Assembly: GCA_022925895.1 (NCBI GenBank)
Contig: JAKSYS010000205.1
Coordinates: 1 to 64,000, forward strand
Direction of reading: 5' to 3'
Origin: Fragilaria crotonensis
Lineage: Eukaryota; Bacillariophyta; Fragilariophyceae; Fragilariales; Fragilariaceae
Length of the DNA stretch: 64,000 nucleotides
Made by a program: the position numbers and the translations under genes
Shown here: positions 1-10,948 of the stretch, piece after piece
Layout: every line of letters begins with the position of its first letter
How positions within the stretch are numbered: position 1 is the stretch's first letter
Notes under the pieces: generated by a model
What the model saw: the letters and a program-made list of their open reading frames with translations, nothing else
The model's database searches: none
Told to the model about the DNA's origin: nothing

Positions 1-808
1 ACTATCATCCTGAATTGCAATCACTAGATTAATAATTTCCAGCTTGTTTCTGAGTTTGAGGACATTGTATGTGCCCTTCTTCCTTGCTTAACAAACATGA
101 AGATACACAGTGCTTTCAGGGATGATTCCAACAAGATCATACACTTTCATGGCCTCCTCAACCATGATGCTTTTGGCAATCACCTGTGCATCGAGAGAAT
201 GGAATTGGTTGGTACAAATTTTCCATGAGCATTAAGACTTCCCTATTGGTTCATTGACATGTTCCAATTATGTGAGCTATTGAATTCATAGTTGCTGACA
301 TGAAGTCTACAATATGTAAGCATCAACCTTTATGAACAGAAGTGGAGCAATTGTTCTCTCGTAATTTTGGCTATTCAGCCAGGTACTGCAGTACATGTAG
401 ATTGCTACTCTGTAACGATTTTAGAATTTTCTTTTGTTAATTTGCTAGAGACTACTCTCATCATGCTTGTTCAGTGTACGACTGTACAGTACTACAGTAG
501 ACTCGTAATGAAATCTAATTGTAATCAACCGGTAGTTTCAGCAGTTCATACACCAAAGGTAGTCAACACGTATTCACCGTACTAATATGGGAGTACTGTC
601 ATAAGGCTGCTGTTACTCGTCCCCATTCTTCCAAATCGGCATCATACATGTGTGTATATCTTCGTTTGGAACAGAACACACCCTACCAGTGTCGAGTGTC
701 CGCCGTTCAGGTGTATTCATATTCCGACAGCATAGCGAGAAAAGCATGCTAACAGCCTAATCCTTGTCACTTGTCTGTTGTTAGTTGTCAGCAGTTGCAG
801 TACAAGCA
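1..808. other. Gene-poor stretch upstream of the TBC gene
   Basis: No convincing gene is seen. The longest open frames are about 70 codons and match nothing I recognise. A short open frame on the minus strand at the very left edge (about 1-75) could be the end of a gene lying outside the window, but this cannot be decided here. The last 100-200 bases should hold the promoter and 5' leader of the TBC gene that starts at 809. Confidence 0.4.
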
Positions 809-2751
809 ATGGACGGACCTGCTCTGCCACGTTCCATACGATGGCGCTTGCAGCTGGGTGTTTGGATGCTTCCTTCTTCTCAAAAGGAGCAACATCAACA
901 GCACTGGCAAGACGGTGACGCACACGATACAGAATCAGAGTGGACGTTGACAGAAATTCTGGAGAGAAACCAAGATCTCATTGACGTACAGCGAGGCAAT
1001 TATGATCTACTTGTCCAAATGCTCCAAGAGGTGATGGAGCAAAATGATGAACAAGAACAAGAGCATGAACAAGTCCGAGAACAAAATGATTCAGACGAGG
1101 AGCATCCATCAAAAGCTACCACGGCCTCGCTGAACACGAAACTGCCTACCCCTGTGGATCCCCTTACCGCATTGGTCAAGGAACGAGATGCCCAAGAACA
1201 GCGCTTGTACGACCTAGACTTGAAATACAGAAAGCGCCGAGCTAGGCGAAAACGAGGCTTACTTACTACCGAGACAGATCGAGGCGATACTTACTCGGTA
1301 AGTCACAACATACTCGAGACTTTTTTCCCACACTCGAGTAGGACTGCCAGCCCTCGCCCTTGACAATACCCTGTGCCTAACATGATCCTGCATGCTCCAC
1401 CTTCCTCTATCGTTCATGTTTATTATTCCTTCATCGCTGCCATTTGTCGGACTATAGTCGAGCTTGACACTGGGGGTGATTGAAAAGGATCTTGTACGCC
1501 TGCCTCCCGAACATCACACCTACCATCATTCGAGAAAGAATTTCGGCCACCAGGGAAGACGTCCCCTTTCAGACATCGGCTATGGAACGATCTACTCGAC
1601 TCACCGAAATGCTTCAAATCTACGCTCACCAAAACCCCCATATTGGATATCGCCAAGGAATGCATGAGATTGCGAGTTATCTACTGTTAGTCATTGAAAT
1701 GGACCTCTTTGATCTGGAATCGCAGCAACGTCAACCCGACCAACTCTTGGATCCAACCTTTATTGCGCACGATACTTATTGCATGTTCCTGGCTGTCATG
1801 AGTCAGCTTGGCCCTGCATATGATGTCAAGATGAACCAGGGGGCGGAATCTCCTATGGAACAAATGGCACAATCCATCATGGCGAAAATTCGCGACACTG
1901 CGAACGACAAGAACTTGCACCGTCACTTGATCAATTTGAATTGCCCACCTGAATTATACTGTACGCGCTGGGTGCGACTTATGTTTTCACGAGAAGTTGC
2001 GGGCTGGAAGAATGTCCTCCTCTTGTGGGATATATTCTTCGATCTCGTGGCCACATGTCCTCTCACATCAATGGCTAGATCCAGATACACCAGACCAGGC
2101 GTATCACCCGTCCTCAGGTTGGGAGGATTCTCGCTCATGCTTGTCATGGAAGCTGCATCGGCGAGTATGATTCTATTGCAACGAAGCGCACTATTGAGCC
2201 ACCAAGACGGTGCAGACGCGGATTCCATTCATCGCCTAATGAACATTTCCCCTCTCAAAAATATTCTTCCACTGACAGCCACGCTCCTTAGCATGATGCG
2301 CCGGATCCAACTTCAGCAAGATCAACTGGAATTACCCTTGTCAAAGAGAAGACCACTTACGCTTTCTGAGTTGGCGCAGAATGCTTTCTCCACTGGTGGT
2401 CAATCGATACTCAACATTTTGAATGGGAACCCAGTTAACAGTAACACCTTGGCATCCGAGGAGGCATCTCGCACCCCAATAACACCAGTCTCTTCGGAGG
2501 TGAAGCAGGAAAGATATTCAACAACTGAAACTGTTGCAAAACCGTCTGTGCCACAGTCTGACAAAGCCGCAAAGGTCAAAGCAATGGCTCTAAAGCTCAA
2601 CGATGCTACTCATACTCTTAAAAGGTTCCTTACTGAGTTGGAACAAAAGTCGTCTGGCAGTTCTGGATGTCAAGTACCGCCCACTGTATGGGCTGCTCTC
2701 GAAGAGATTGGAGGAATACAAACTGAGATGAGCATGCATCAAGGTGAATAG
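809..2751 (+). CDS. TBC-domain Rab GTPase-activating protein, TBC1D5-like, two exons
   Basis: TBC proteins speed GTP hydrolysis by Rab GTPases and so end Rab signalling in membrane traffic. Exon 1 runs from the ATG at 809 to 1297, where GTAAGT begins a phase-0 intron of about 160 bases; the likely acceptor AG is at 1456-1457. The N-terminus has an RSIRWRLQLGV start of a TBC fold and a charged insert rich in E and Q. Exon 2 opens with VIEKDLVR, the IxxDxxR motif that carries the arginine finger. It continues with IGYRQGMHE, carrying the glutamine finger (YxQG), and then the later TBC blocks ending WKNVLLLWDIFFD. The tail of about 180 residues is polar. The IxxDxxR motif and the YRQG motif lie in different frames, offset by one base near 1500-1515. 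The copy is therefore either frameshifted or carries a sequencing error; a second, unusual intron is less likely. Confidence 0.85.
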
Positions 2752-4174
2752 AAGTGTAGTATCATAGTTGGAAATGCACATTTCGAGCACTCAGTATTCA
2801 TCGCTCATGTAATGTTCCGCTGTTGTGCCCATTTCCAAAGTTCCTTTTGAGGGAACGTTCATCTGACGGAGTTCTGGATGTTCATTTTTTTTCACAAGAA
2901 ACAAGCCGTACGTTGTACGTTCTGAGATTTTAGAGGCGACGAGCTACGGGTAGTAGAATCAGCCATTCTGGCGCCTCGATGGGAAGCGACAATCTTGGTA
3001 TCGAAGACAACAATTTTCTTGGGCAAGGAACCAGGGACGACTTTGGCGAAACTTGTGGCCAAGCGGATGAGTCGGTGAGAAGAAACCGAACAACTTTTCT
3101 CGGATAGACCTGCATGGCCGCTCCCCTGAGGAGTGAGAAAAGATCACGATTCGTTTGCTTTTATTGTAAACGAAACTGTCGTCCATTCCAAAGACAGGGC
3201 AGTCGTTGTATCCGCAAGATTGTTGGTTCTATGACATAACCAACCAAGTTACGAAGGACCATAATCATGGCTGTCAATTACTGGTTCAATCAATCCTCCT
3301 GACAAGGTCGACGACTTGAATTGTCTATGCACTGACAAAGATGTATTTGGGACGGCACCGCTCTCAATAGATTATAGACTACCAGTCCGAGATCGCTACT
3401 ACCCAAGGTGATTGATTCCGACGTACGAACGATGGAGTATTGCTACGAGGAACGTCGTTATTTCTATGAGGGATAAGGCTCGAATCCGCCATTGTTGATT
3501 GTCACAGCGACGACCTTGGGCGACGCTTGCAGCGTGGTGACGAGGGAGGTTTTTTTACTCTTCCAGCGAATGCAAGACGCATGACTCATCCATGCAGAGC
3601 GGTGAAAAAAATGGACACGAGGAGCATGACCATTAGCGACATCCCATCAATGCGGTGATTTGATCGTTCGATGCGTAGTATAGTGTGCATTACACTTATC
3701 TGGGCAAACATACTCGAGTACTTCGCGTGATCGACAAGGTAGTTGACATGCTGACTGGATGGGTGAGTCGGCGCTTCATCTCGCATGCGAGAGGAACAAC
3801 AAATGCGATGGTGCTACTGTTTTTTTTTATCCTCGTCGATGCAATCCATGGGATTCTAGTTTCACTCTGATCGTGATGATCGCACTACCATAGTTCATTC
3901 TAGATGCGCATACAAGCACATAATGTCAGCCACTATGTTACTCGAGAAGATTTCTTTGCTCTCGGAGTGCTACTATTGTACACTGTGCACTCTATATTCC
4001 ACACTCGAGGTCCCGGTACTCTATGGACGAACCGATCCACCACAAATTTGGAACACAGGACTCCCAGTACCTCTTTCGGAAACTTCACATCTCCTAACTG
4101 TTGATTCATTGTACAGTTGATGCATTGTCGAATCCAGTGAAGAACAAGCATGAATATGAATTCATAATAAAACA
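2752..4174. other. Gene-free stretch between the TBC gene and the next gene
   Basis: Open frames here are short and overlap on both strands, and none resembles a known family. There are T-runs near 2886 and 3820 but no clear repeat or RNA gene. The right end must contain the promoter of the gene at 4175. Confidence 0.4.
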
Positions 4175-5208
4175 ATGTCTCGCCCATCGCAGAAACACAA
4201 GAAGTTTGCGAGGAAACCCACACCACGCTGTCCCACTCTCGAAACAATTCGAGAAGATGAAGATTTGGTCGCAACCGCAACTCTCAGTGCGTTGCAGGGT
4301 CCAAATTCGTTGACATTGAATGCCTTTCAAAAGACTTCCAAGCGTAGAAGGAGAGGGAAGGTGAAGGTCAGTCGCTATCTGGATATTTCAGTTGACCCCA
4401 TAACTGATTCCTTTTCAGTTGATTCAACGATGTTTTCCAACTGAATATTGTTCAGTTGATTCAATGATGTTTGCCAACTGAATATGTTTCAGTTGTCGGT
4501 TGTAATATGAACGTAACGATCCAACTGCAAAAAAGATAAGACGCAAGCTTTCCACTCACAAATCTTTTGGAATCACCGACGACCATGTTGTCAAACGAAA
4601 TACCTCAGAAAGGTCTGGCCGGAAGTGTTGCAGTCTCTATAACTCAAGTCTCGGGTGAGTTGAACAACCTTTTCATGACAGCCATTGCATATCATTCCAT
4701 TACATGCGGAGCGTTTCACTTACCATCCTTCGCTTTCCTTGGTGTTCTTGTTTGTTGATTCGGGTTTCAAGTTCATGTCGAAGGTGTATTCAAGGCGCTC
4801 TGGAGAGCAATCGATCCGCGCAACAAATCAAACCTGATTTTTCATCTGGGGCAGCTCCAGTGGGTCGTGGATGAAGGTCGAGAGGACGAATTGGCAATTA
4901 TTGAATTTAGGTTAGACCGAGTTGTTCGTCCCACTTCATTGAGGGAGGAAGTGGTGCCTCCCTTTATGGCAATGCTGCGCGATAGCCCCATCAATATCAT
5001 AATCGACTTGAAGGCACTGGCTGAAGACATGATCAAGGACTGTGACGTGGACATGGCTGGAAGTGACCATTCGATCGAAAGCACTTCTAATAAGAGCAGT
5101 CAGAGTGGCAAATCTGATGACTCAATGGAAAGTGGTAAATCGGATATGTCGTTGGAAAAAGTTTACCCTTTGTCACCAAATGAGGGGCCCAACAACGAAT
5201 CGACTTAG
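4175..5208 (+). CDS. Small spliced gene of unknown function
   Basis: I do not recognise the family. Exon 1 starts at the ATG at 4175 with a very basic N-terminus (MSRPSQKHKKFARK) and ends in an R/K-rich run. A GTCAGT donor at 4367 is the best exit, and the intron that follows holds two 37-bp repeats. The middle exon lies near 4540-4654 and ends at a clean GTGAGT donor (4655); its start is uncertain. The intron runs to an AG at 4770-4771. The last exon (4772-5208) joins in phase and reads VHVEGVFKALWRAIDP, then an acidic stretch, then a serine/lysine-rich tail with repeated SGKSD-type units. There is no signal peptide or membrane segment. The basic head and the acidic, Ser-rich tail suggest a nuclear protein, but that is inference only. 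Confidence 0.5.
4414..4487. repeat. Two tandem 37-bp repeats inside an intron
   Basis: Two near-identical 37-bp units (4414-4450, 4451-4487) each begin TTCAGTTG and carry CCAACTGAA about 25 bases later, so each unit can fold into a hairpin. A third TTCAGTTG starts at 4488. They lie in the first intron of the gene at 4175. Confidence 0.75.
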
Positions 5209-5354
5209 GTCGAGCGGAAGAATGAATGGAAAATAAACCATGGTCCACATCAATTTTCATTTGCGAACCACGAACGATGGACTTCGCGAGGGAATGAATT
5301 CTCGCGACTAGAGACATGACTGTGCCCATGAAGGATTTGTCACGAAATCGCCGT

Positions 5355-6158
5355 TTACTCATAACAACAGCTTAGAATCACAAAACCTTTTTTGTCCACA
5401 ATACGTAGAGCAACAATTGCACCTGTTACACGATGAATGAACTGACAGCAAGCAACACTTTGAATCTGATTGGTTCGTCGATTCAGAACACACAAGACTT
5501 TGTGAGGCTTATCCATGGCCTCCAACTGGGATGGATCAGTCATGTGCACGCCGTCGTCAACAAAAACGTCATAAAAATGGAAATTTGTCATCGAATCACC
5601 TTTCCCCGCATGACGAATGCCAATAAGCTCAAGCCGCTACTTGCAACTACGCACACCTCCCCTCTGCACAAGCTGGACGTGTGCCTCGACCTTGTTCGTA
5701 CCGGTATTTGCAACCCCAGCCAATGTAAACCCATAATATCCAGGTCTGCCAACATGCATGAAAAAGGGCGCCTTTGTCGTTCACCGCGTGAGCAACATGA
5801 TCACAAATCATGAATGGAAGAGAAAAAATGGTTGGTTGTTGACAAGATGAGATTTTTCGACAGAGGATGGGGTCGACCATGTGTCTCATGGACTCAAACG
5901 AAAGTGGAAGCATGCTTGCGATCCAGCACATCGTGCGCGGCGTCCTGTAGTTGAAAGTTGCCAATCCTTTTTCTATTGTTGGAATCTCTGGGTCCAACGC
6001 TTCGGAGTATGCGCATTGTTTTGATGACATGGTGTTAACGTTGGAACAGGAATGCTTGGGACATTGCATATTGTCCATTGCACGTTACAAGTCAAGAGGG
6101 AGAGTGCCGACTCCGTATTTTCTGGGGCCTCTGGAGTGGAACGAGAATGACATTGTCA
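5355..6158 (-). pseudogene. Decayed protein gene of unknown function
   Basis: On the minus strand, coding-like sequence runs from about 6158 down to 5355. It starts MSFSFHSRGPRKYG and ends with a natural-looking stop after VILSCCYE. It is interrupted by two in-frame stops, one near 6085 and one near 5645, and by a frame change near 5815. The end half reads as a plausible folded domain (for example YYGFTLAGVANTGTNKVEAH and FHFYDVFVDDGVHMTDP), but I do not recognise the family. It could be a pseudogene, or a spliced gene whose introns I have missed. Confidence 0.35.
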
Positions 6159-6208
6159 CAACAGACGCTTGATTCCAGCAAATGAACTTTGCTTTGAGAA
6201 CTCCCACG

Positions 6209-6233
6209 TCCTGTCCTGTCCTGTCCTGTCCTC
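6209..6233. repeat. TCCTG pentanucleotide microsatellite
   Basis: Five tandem TCCTG units, the last imperfect, are read directly from the sequence. Confidence 0.8.
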
Positions 6234-6271
6234 GCCTGTTCCATACACTTTTCACACACCCTCCCGCCTTC

Positions 6272-6273
<2 letters not shown>

Positions 6274-6309
<36 letters not shown>
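6274..6309. repeat. TA dinucleotide microsatellite
   Basis: An uninterrupted TA run of about 36 bases. Short open frames that cross it (runs of YIYI on either strand) are artefacts of the repeat. Confidence 0.9.
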
Positions 6310-7305
6310 TAAATGCACATCATATATAGAATTTTTTCCGAGGAGTTTTTGCCAAGTAAGTGGTTGTTTCTACGTGAGTTCTGGTACGTTTTCTACGCAA
6401 CTTAGAGCACAACAAAGTCAAGTCAACGGATGGCGCTACAGCCTTCCCCCGACCTCTCGTCTACAAGTATCAACACCAATATGCTTGAGAATGATTGTGG
6501 TGCAATTGGCATCAACGCGTATGGAGCGGTTGCAGCGTTTGAGGTATCATCAGATGTGCGACGTGATCGATTTTTTCCTCATGTAGAAACCGGTATTGTT
6601 TCTACGCTGTCTATCCCCCGAATTTTGCTTGATTCAACACCATCAGCGACGAAGGACCTCCGACCGATTGCTGGTATCCATTCCAGCACCGTGACCTATT
6701 TTACTGCTGACCGAAGTACTGTGACGAAATCCGATATGACTATTGGGGTGACTCCACCCAGTTCCATGACCCAACACCTTCCGCTACGCGCCCTTTGGCG
6801 TTTCAAATGACCGAACACACCGCTACCAAATTCCGAACGAAAGTTGGAGTGACCCGATCCTCCGAGTATACCGCTACGCACCATATGGTGGTGCTCTACA
6901 TGCTACCGACGTACACTGCGACAACTAAACCTACGGCAACTAAGTTCAATGATCCAAGGTTTTTCCCGCACTACAGTCACCCTCCCTATGATACGACGAC
7001 TCCATGCAGCATTATTTGGCACAATTTCAGTACGACAGTACTGCAGTAACAGAAAACAATTATGGTGGCCTCTACTGTACCCCAGGGTAGCGGTCATCCG
7101 TGTGAGTCGAGTTCCGTCTTCGTCCGGAACAGCGGCAGCACGTAAAATAGATATTCGGTTTTTTTAAATGCACATCATATATCATATGTACGTCGTATAC
7201 TGAGAACTGCGCGCGGCATTGAAGTCCTACAGCGCACTTTTGAAGACTGAACGAGTCGCTTTCCATGACCTCATTGTTGTGCTTACTTTTTCAGCTCTCA
7301 GGCAG
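6310..7305. other. Stretch without a recognised gene
   Basis: A plus-strand open frame of 126 codons (6430-6810) begins MALQPSPDLSSTSINTNM. It has no recognisable motif and an odd composition rich in S, T and D, so I do not call it a gene. Nothing else is seen before the LRR pseudogene. Confidence 0.35.
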
Positions 7306-7331
7306 GACGAGACGAGACGAGACGAGACGAG
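7306..7331. repeat. GACGA pentanucleotide microsatellite
   Basis: Five tandem GACGA units upstream of the LRR pseudogene. The matching upstream region of the paralogue near 10,800 has only a GACGACTCGAGAATACGAG-type sequence, so this copy has expanded. Confidence 0.7.
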
Positions 7332-7403
7332 TGATAGGAGTGGTTGATTGTGTGCTCGGAGAAGTGTAGTCTGTCGGAGTTCTTCTGATTCAAGATTTTG
7401 GAG

Positions 7404-8220
7404 ACCAATCGCTTCAACGCTTACTGCAGCAGCAGTATATAAATCTTGTTTCGGATGACGTTGATGATGTTGTTAAGGACTCTTCGGTTGATGCCCAGGC
7501 CCAATGCACCAGAATGAAATGGTACCAACGTCCATTGTATCGTTGGATATATTTGGGTCTTGCCTTGTTTGCTTGTGGTGCCGTGGTTGTACTGGCCGTC
7601 GTACTTTTCATTCGACAACCGTCTGCAGCATCTACTAGCAGTTCGTCCTTGTCGCCTCCCACCCCAGTACCAATGATCGGGCGCCCACCATGTCTGATCC
7701 AACAACAACGCCTCGCACCGCTTCGAAACTGCCCTCCTCGTTGACGCCGGAAACGATTGCCTGCAACTTTCTTTCCATTCCAAACATTACAACGTGTCGA
7801 TCGACATTGAGGTTTGTCGGGACAACGACTGGTTCCTCAATTCCCAGTGAGATTGTACTCCTAACACAGTTGACGTTGTTGGCTGTCGATAGCAACTCGT
7901 TGGCTTCCACAATTCTATTGAGATCGGACTTTTGACACAAGTTGGTGGTTTTGTCATTCTGGAGCAATAAGTTGACTTTCACAATTCCCAGTGAAATCGG
8001 AAGCCTGACAAAATGTTATTTGGATTACTCACTCAATCCGTTGACTTCCACAATTCCAAGTGCAATCGGACTGTTGACACAGTTGGCGAGTTTGATTCTC
8101 TACAACACTACGTTAAAGGGTACAATTCCGTCTTCCCTCTGCTCAGTACCTTTTCCTCCCTTTATCTATATCGACGATGGAGAAATCACATGTGCTTCAG
8201 GTTGTTGTATCGGTTGCTAA
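7404..8220 (+). pseudogene. Broken paralogue of a transmembrane leucine-rich-repeat protein
   Basis: A decayed, shortened copy of the gene at 10949-12383. It keeps the MKWYQR juxtamembrane start, a hydrophobic segment (LGLALFACGAVVVLAVVLF), a Ser/Pro/Thr-rich linker, the IACNFLSIPNI block and about three LRRs of the TIPSEIGLLTQLT type. It ends GTIPSSLCS and CASGCC. Most of the cytoplasmic N-terminal region of the paralogue is missing. The frame changes in the linker (about 7690), after the first LRR (about 7930), and is read through a third start near 7942. The two loci also share flanking sequence upstream (TTGGAGACCAA and CTTGTTTCGGATG), so the unit was duplicated and this copy then decayed. 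Confidence 0.75.
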
Positions 8221-8489
8221 GGGAAGAAACAAAAATACAACACCTATTTCTTCGTAGTACCAGGTACTCTGCACATCCGCTCTCATATACATGGCGTTTT
8301 GAACACTACCCTACGTCATCAATCAGGACAATGTGGCAACGGCGAGGATATCACAAGTAAATACGGGACTCCTGACATCAGGGTTCATATTCGTCTTGGC
8401 CTGGCTGTCTGGACACTTTACCGACCATCAACATCCTCGACTCTCCCTCCTGGTCACACGATCGGGACTGTTGGTTTCCGCTAAGCTTG

Positions 8490-9690
8490 GAAGATGAGTC
8501 GAACGATTCATCGCACCGTGATGCCTGCACCGAAACGAATCAAGGGATCAAATCTTGACGACATACATGAGCACATTCCTAGAAATTACATCCTCCGAAA
8601 TCGGTTCTGTTTAGTGTGTGGTACTTGTCGTGAAAATTCCTGCGCCGAAATCATCCAACAGGTTGAGACCATGCGAGATAAGCAAAATGGTTTTATACGA
8701 GGGCATGTGCTACTAATCTCAAGAAACGTGCGACCTGTCGTTGGTCCACACTCTAGTAGGAGTATCGCACCCTTATGGGTGGCAGTTACGAAACAGGGTC
8801 CGTGCACGGCCATGGAGCAGGTCACATTCCGCCGGGAACATCTTGTGGTAACTCTTGCATCACCTTGGGAAGTCACCAAGTCGTCCCGCACTGGTCAGGA
8901 ACCAATCTCGGATCCAGTCCTAACGCAACACACAAGCAACTGCTTACAGTTCTGTGGTATAGGGCGTCATGGTGCGAATTAAGTAGTCCGCCCAAAGGTT
9001 TGTCCAAAAGACGCATGCAACGATCCATGCAAGATCGTACAGTAATAGGCAGTCATCTGCAATTTGCAATTGCCATGCTCACGATTGGCGAGCCAGCGTC
9101 GCAACATCATGTGATGGATCCCTTACAGCGAGCATCATAGTGTCGAACGTGATCATCGATCGAACGATGCAGAATAGAAGCAATGTTTCCATCCCCGTCG
9201 AAAGCTACTGCAAAACAGAATCCTTGGCTTCCGTGCAACAGTTTGAATTGGAGTCTGACGAGAGAAGTGTTCGTTCGAGCATCCCCAAAAGTTTGACGGC
9301 TCGCTCCATCGTAGGAGACTGTTTGGTAAAGTGCGTCTTGGGTCGCTTGATATCGACGGCATTTTGATGCGTCCATCATGTCTGTTGGGTACGCGATACA
9401 TTGCATTTGAAGTCACCATGTCTGTGACTACAAATGTCTTGTTGGAGGCGGATAGAAGCAAAGTGTCCAGACTTGTAGTGGCAAGGACTGGATGTATATG
9501 ACATATGACCATCTCGATAGACCTGAATGGACCATGCTTCTCAATTAACATCCAAGCGTAGAGGATTCCACAATCGCACCGTCCGATCAACCCCTATTGT
9601 CAACCAATATGTTTTGGCATCGACAGGAAATACATAGTATTTAGACACCTTCTTCCTGAAGCTCTGCTGCAGTTCATCGAGTCTCAAAGG
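8490..9690 (-). pseudogene. Decayed WD40-repeat gene, possibly WDR83/MORG1-like
   Basis: Read on the minus strand from about 9690. The segment YWLTIGVDRTVRLWNPLR is a typical WD40 blade end. It is followed after a stop by HPVLATTSLDTLLLSASNKT and TDMVTSNAMYRVPNRHDG, another blade. Next comes DIKRPKTHF and a stretch that aligns by eye with the middle of MORG1-type seven-blade scaffolds. Several stops and frame changes interrupt it, and the last part (8490-8890) is barely recognisable. WD40 identity is fairly clear; the WDR83 assignment rests on blade order and a WNPLR motif and is weaker. The locus lies between the two LRR paralogues. Confidence 0.5.
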
Positions 9691-10748
9691 AGTCACTACT
9701 TTCAACGAGTTTGTCGAGCCTGTTCAAGAGGAGGCTGATCACCGTAACAACAACGTCAAGCAAAGTCAAGACTGGAACGTCGTTTGAAGAACGCATTTCT
9801 AACCAAACAAACTTGACCCAAGCCCAAGTCACCCTTGCATGCCATTTTCACTCCAATATGTTTAATGAAGCAAGCGCAATCGATGCATCGAACGAGTTGC
9901 TGTTATGATAGTCAAAATACAACGTGACACTGCAGACTACTATGACAGTATCTACTGTATGTCTGTAACCGTGATTTGGTGGATTGTATACACATGTATC
10001 CACAGCATGACGGTTGGTGTTTTAACGTGTATGATATGTTGAGTCTCGTGCTGATTGGCACTTCGATTCACGACTGTATTCCAGTAGAGTAATCGGCGCC
10101 AAACTAGCTCACAATATTATTTCGAGAGCATTTGACTCCCGATTCGTATTTACTTCATCATCGTCAGTTCTCACAAGAGACTTGACAACCTTCTTCCTCT
10201 TCTGTCTCACAAAGACGAAGGTGTTCATCGTTGTCTTTTCGCTATGATGGTCGGTGTTATGCGTCTTATCTTCACAAACATAATTGACATAACCGCAAGC
10301 ATCTTTCAGTCCATTTTTCCTTTATGAAGCAAGCGCATTCGAAAGAAGTGAATATGAGCAGCTCGAAAGTAGTAAATGACGAGAGATACATCTGCCATCT
10401 GCCTGCCAAACGAATGCATCTTAACCTTGTCGTGTTGAGAGCCAAACCGACGTGGGACAACTGGACACGCATACTCTGGTTACCATTATACACAGTACGA
10501 TGTCCATAGACTTGAAGTGTACGGAGCGCTGCCGTAAACTCATGTACCAGTACGATTCAATTATGTTCCGGATCATTTTTGTGAAATGAATCTGCCCTTG
10601 ACTCGCACAAAGCTCTCTCTGTTATCTTTTAGTAGTCTCTAGAGTGTATTCCTATTAATTGTGCATTGTTCATTAAGATTTAATACATTGAGAACTACGA
10701 GGTTGTGAGTATACTACAGGACTCGTTTGAGAACGCAGACAGTGACGA
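9691..10748. other. Gene-free stretch between WD40 pseudogene and LRR gene
   Basis: Only short open frames of up to about 73 codons, none recognisable. The right end carries sequence shared with the region upstream of the LRR pseudogene (TTGACCTCCTCATTGT-type), that is, the left part of the duplicated unit. Confidence 0.4.
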
Positions 10749-10948
10749 TTCTTGACCTCCTCATTGTCGTAGTAACGTTTCGTCTCGCGTGCACGGACGA
10801 CTCGAGAATACGAGTGGTTCATTGTGTTGCATACCATCCTGTAGTAGTGCTACCGGTTGTCCGACGGAGTTGATCTGATTCGTCGGTCTTGGAGACCAAC
10901 TCACATGCAATCTCTTTCTATTCTAGTAATACTTAAAACTTGTTTCGG

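Noticed and set aside
46-60. TTTCTGAGTTTGAGG also occurs at 20422 and 21537, suggesting a shared element end at the left edge
   Set aside because: The two right copies are one target duplication inside LINE-A. The left one has no matching flanks, so it is either chance or an unprovable LINE remnant.
6182-6586. Open frames crossing the TA microsatellite
   Set aside because: The YIYIYI stretch is translated repeat; neither side has a recognisable domain.
8494-9140. Plus-strand open frames of 121-162 codons
   Set aside because: They lie opposite the decayed WD40 gene on the minus strand and have no motif of their own.
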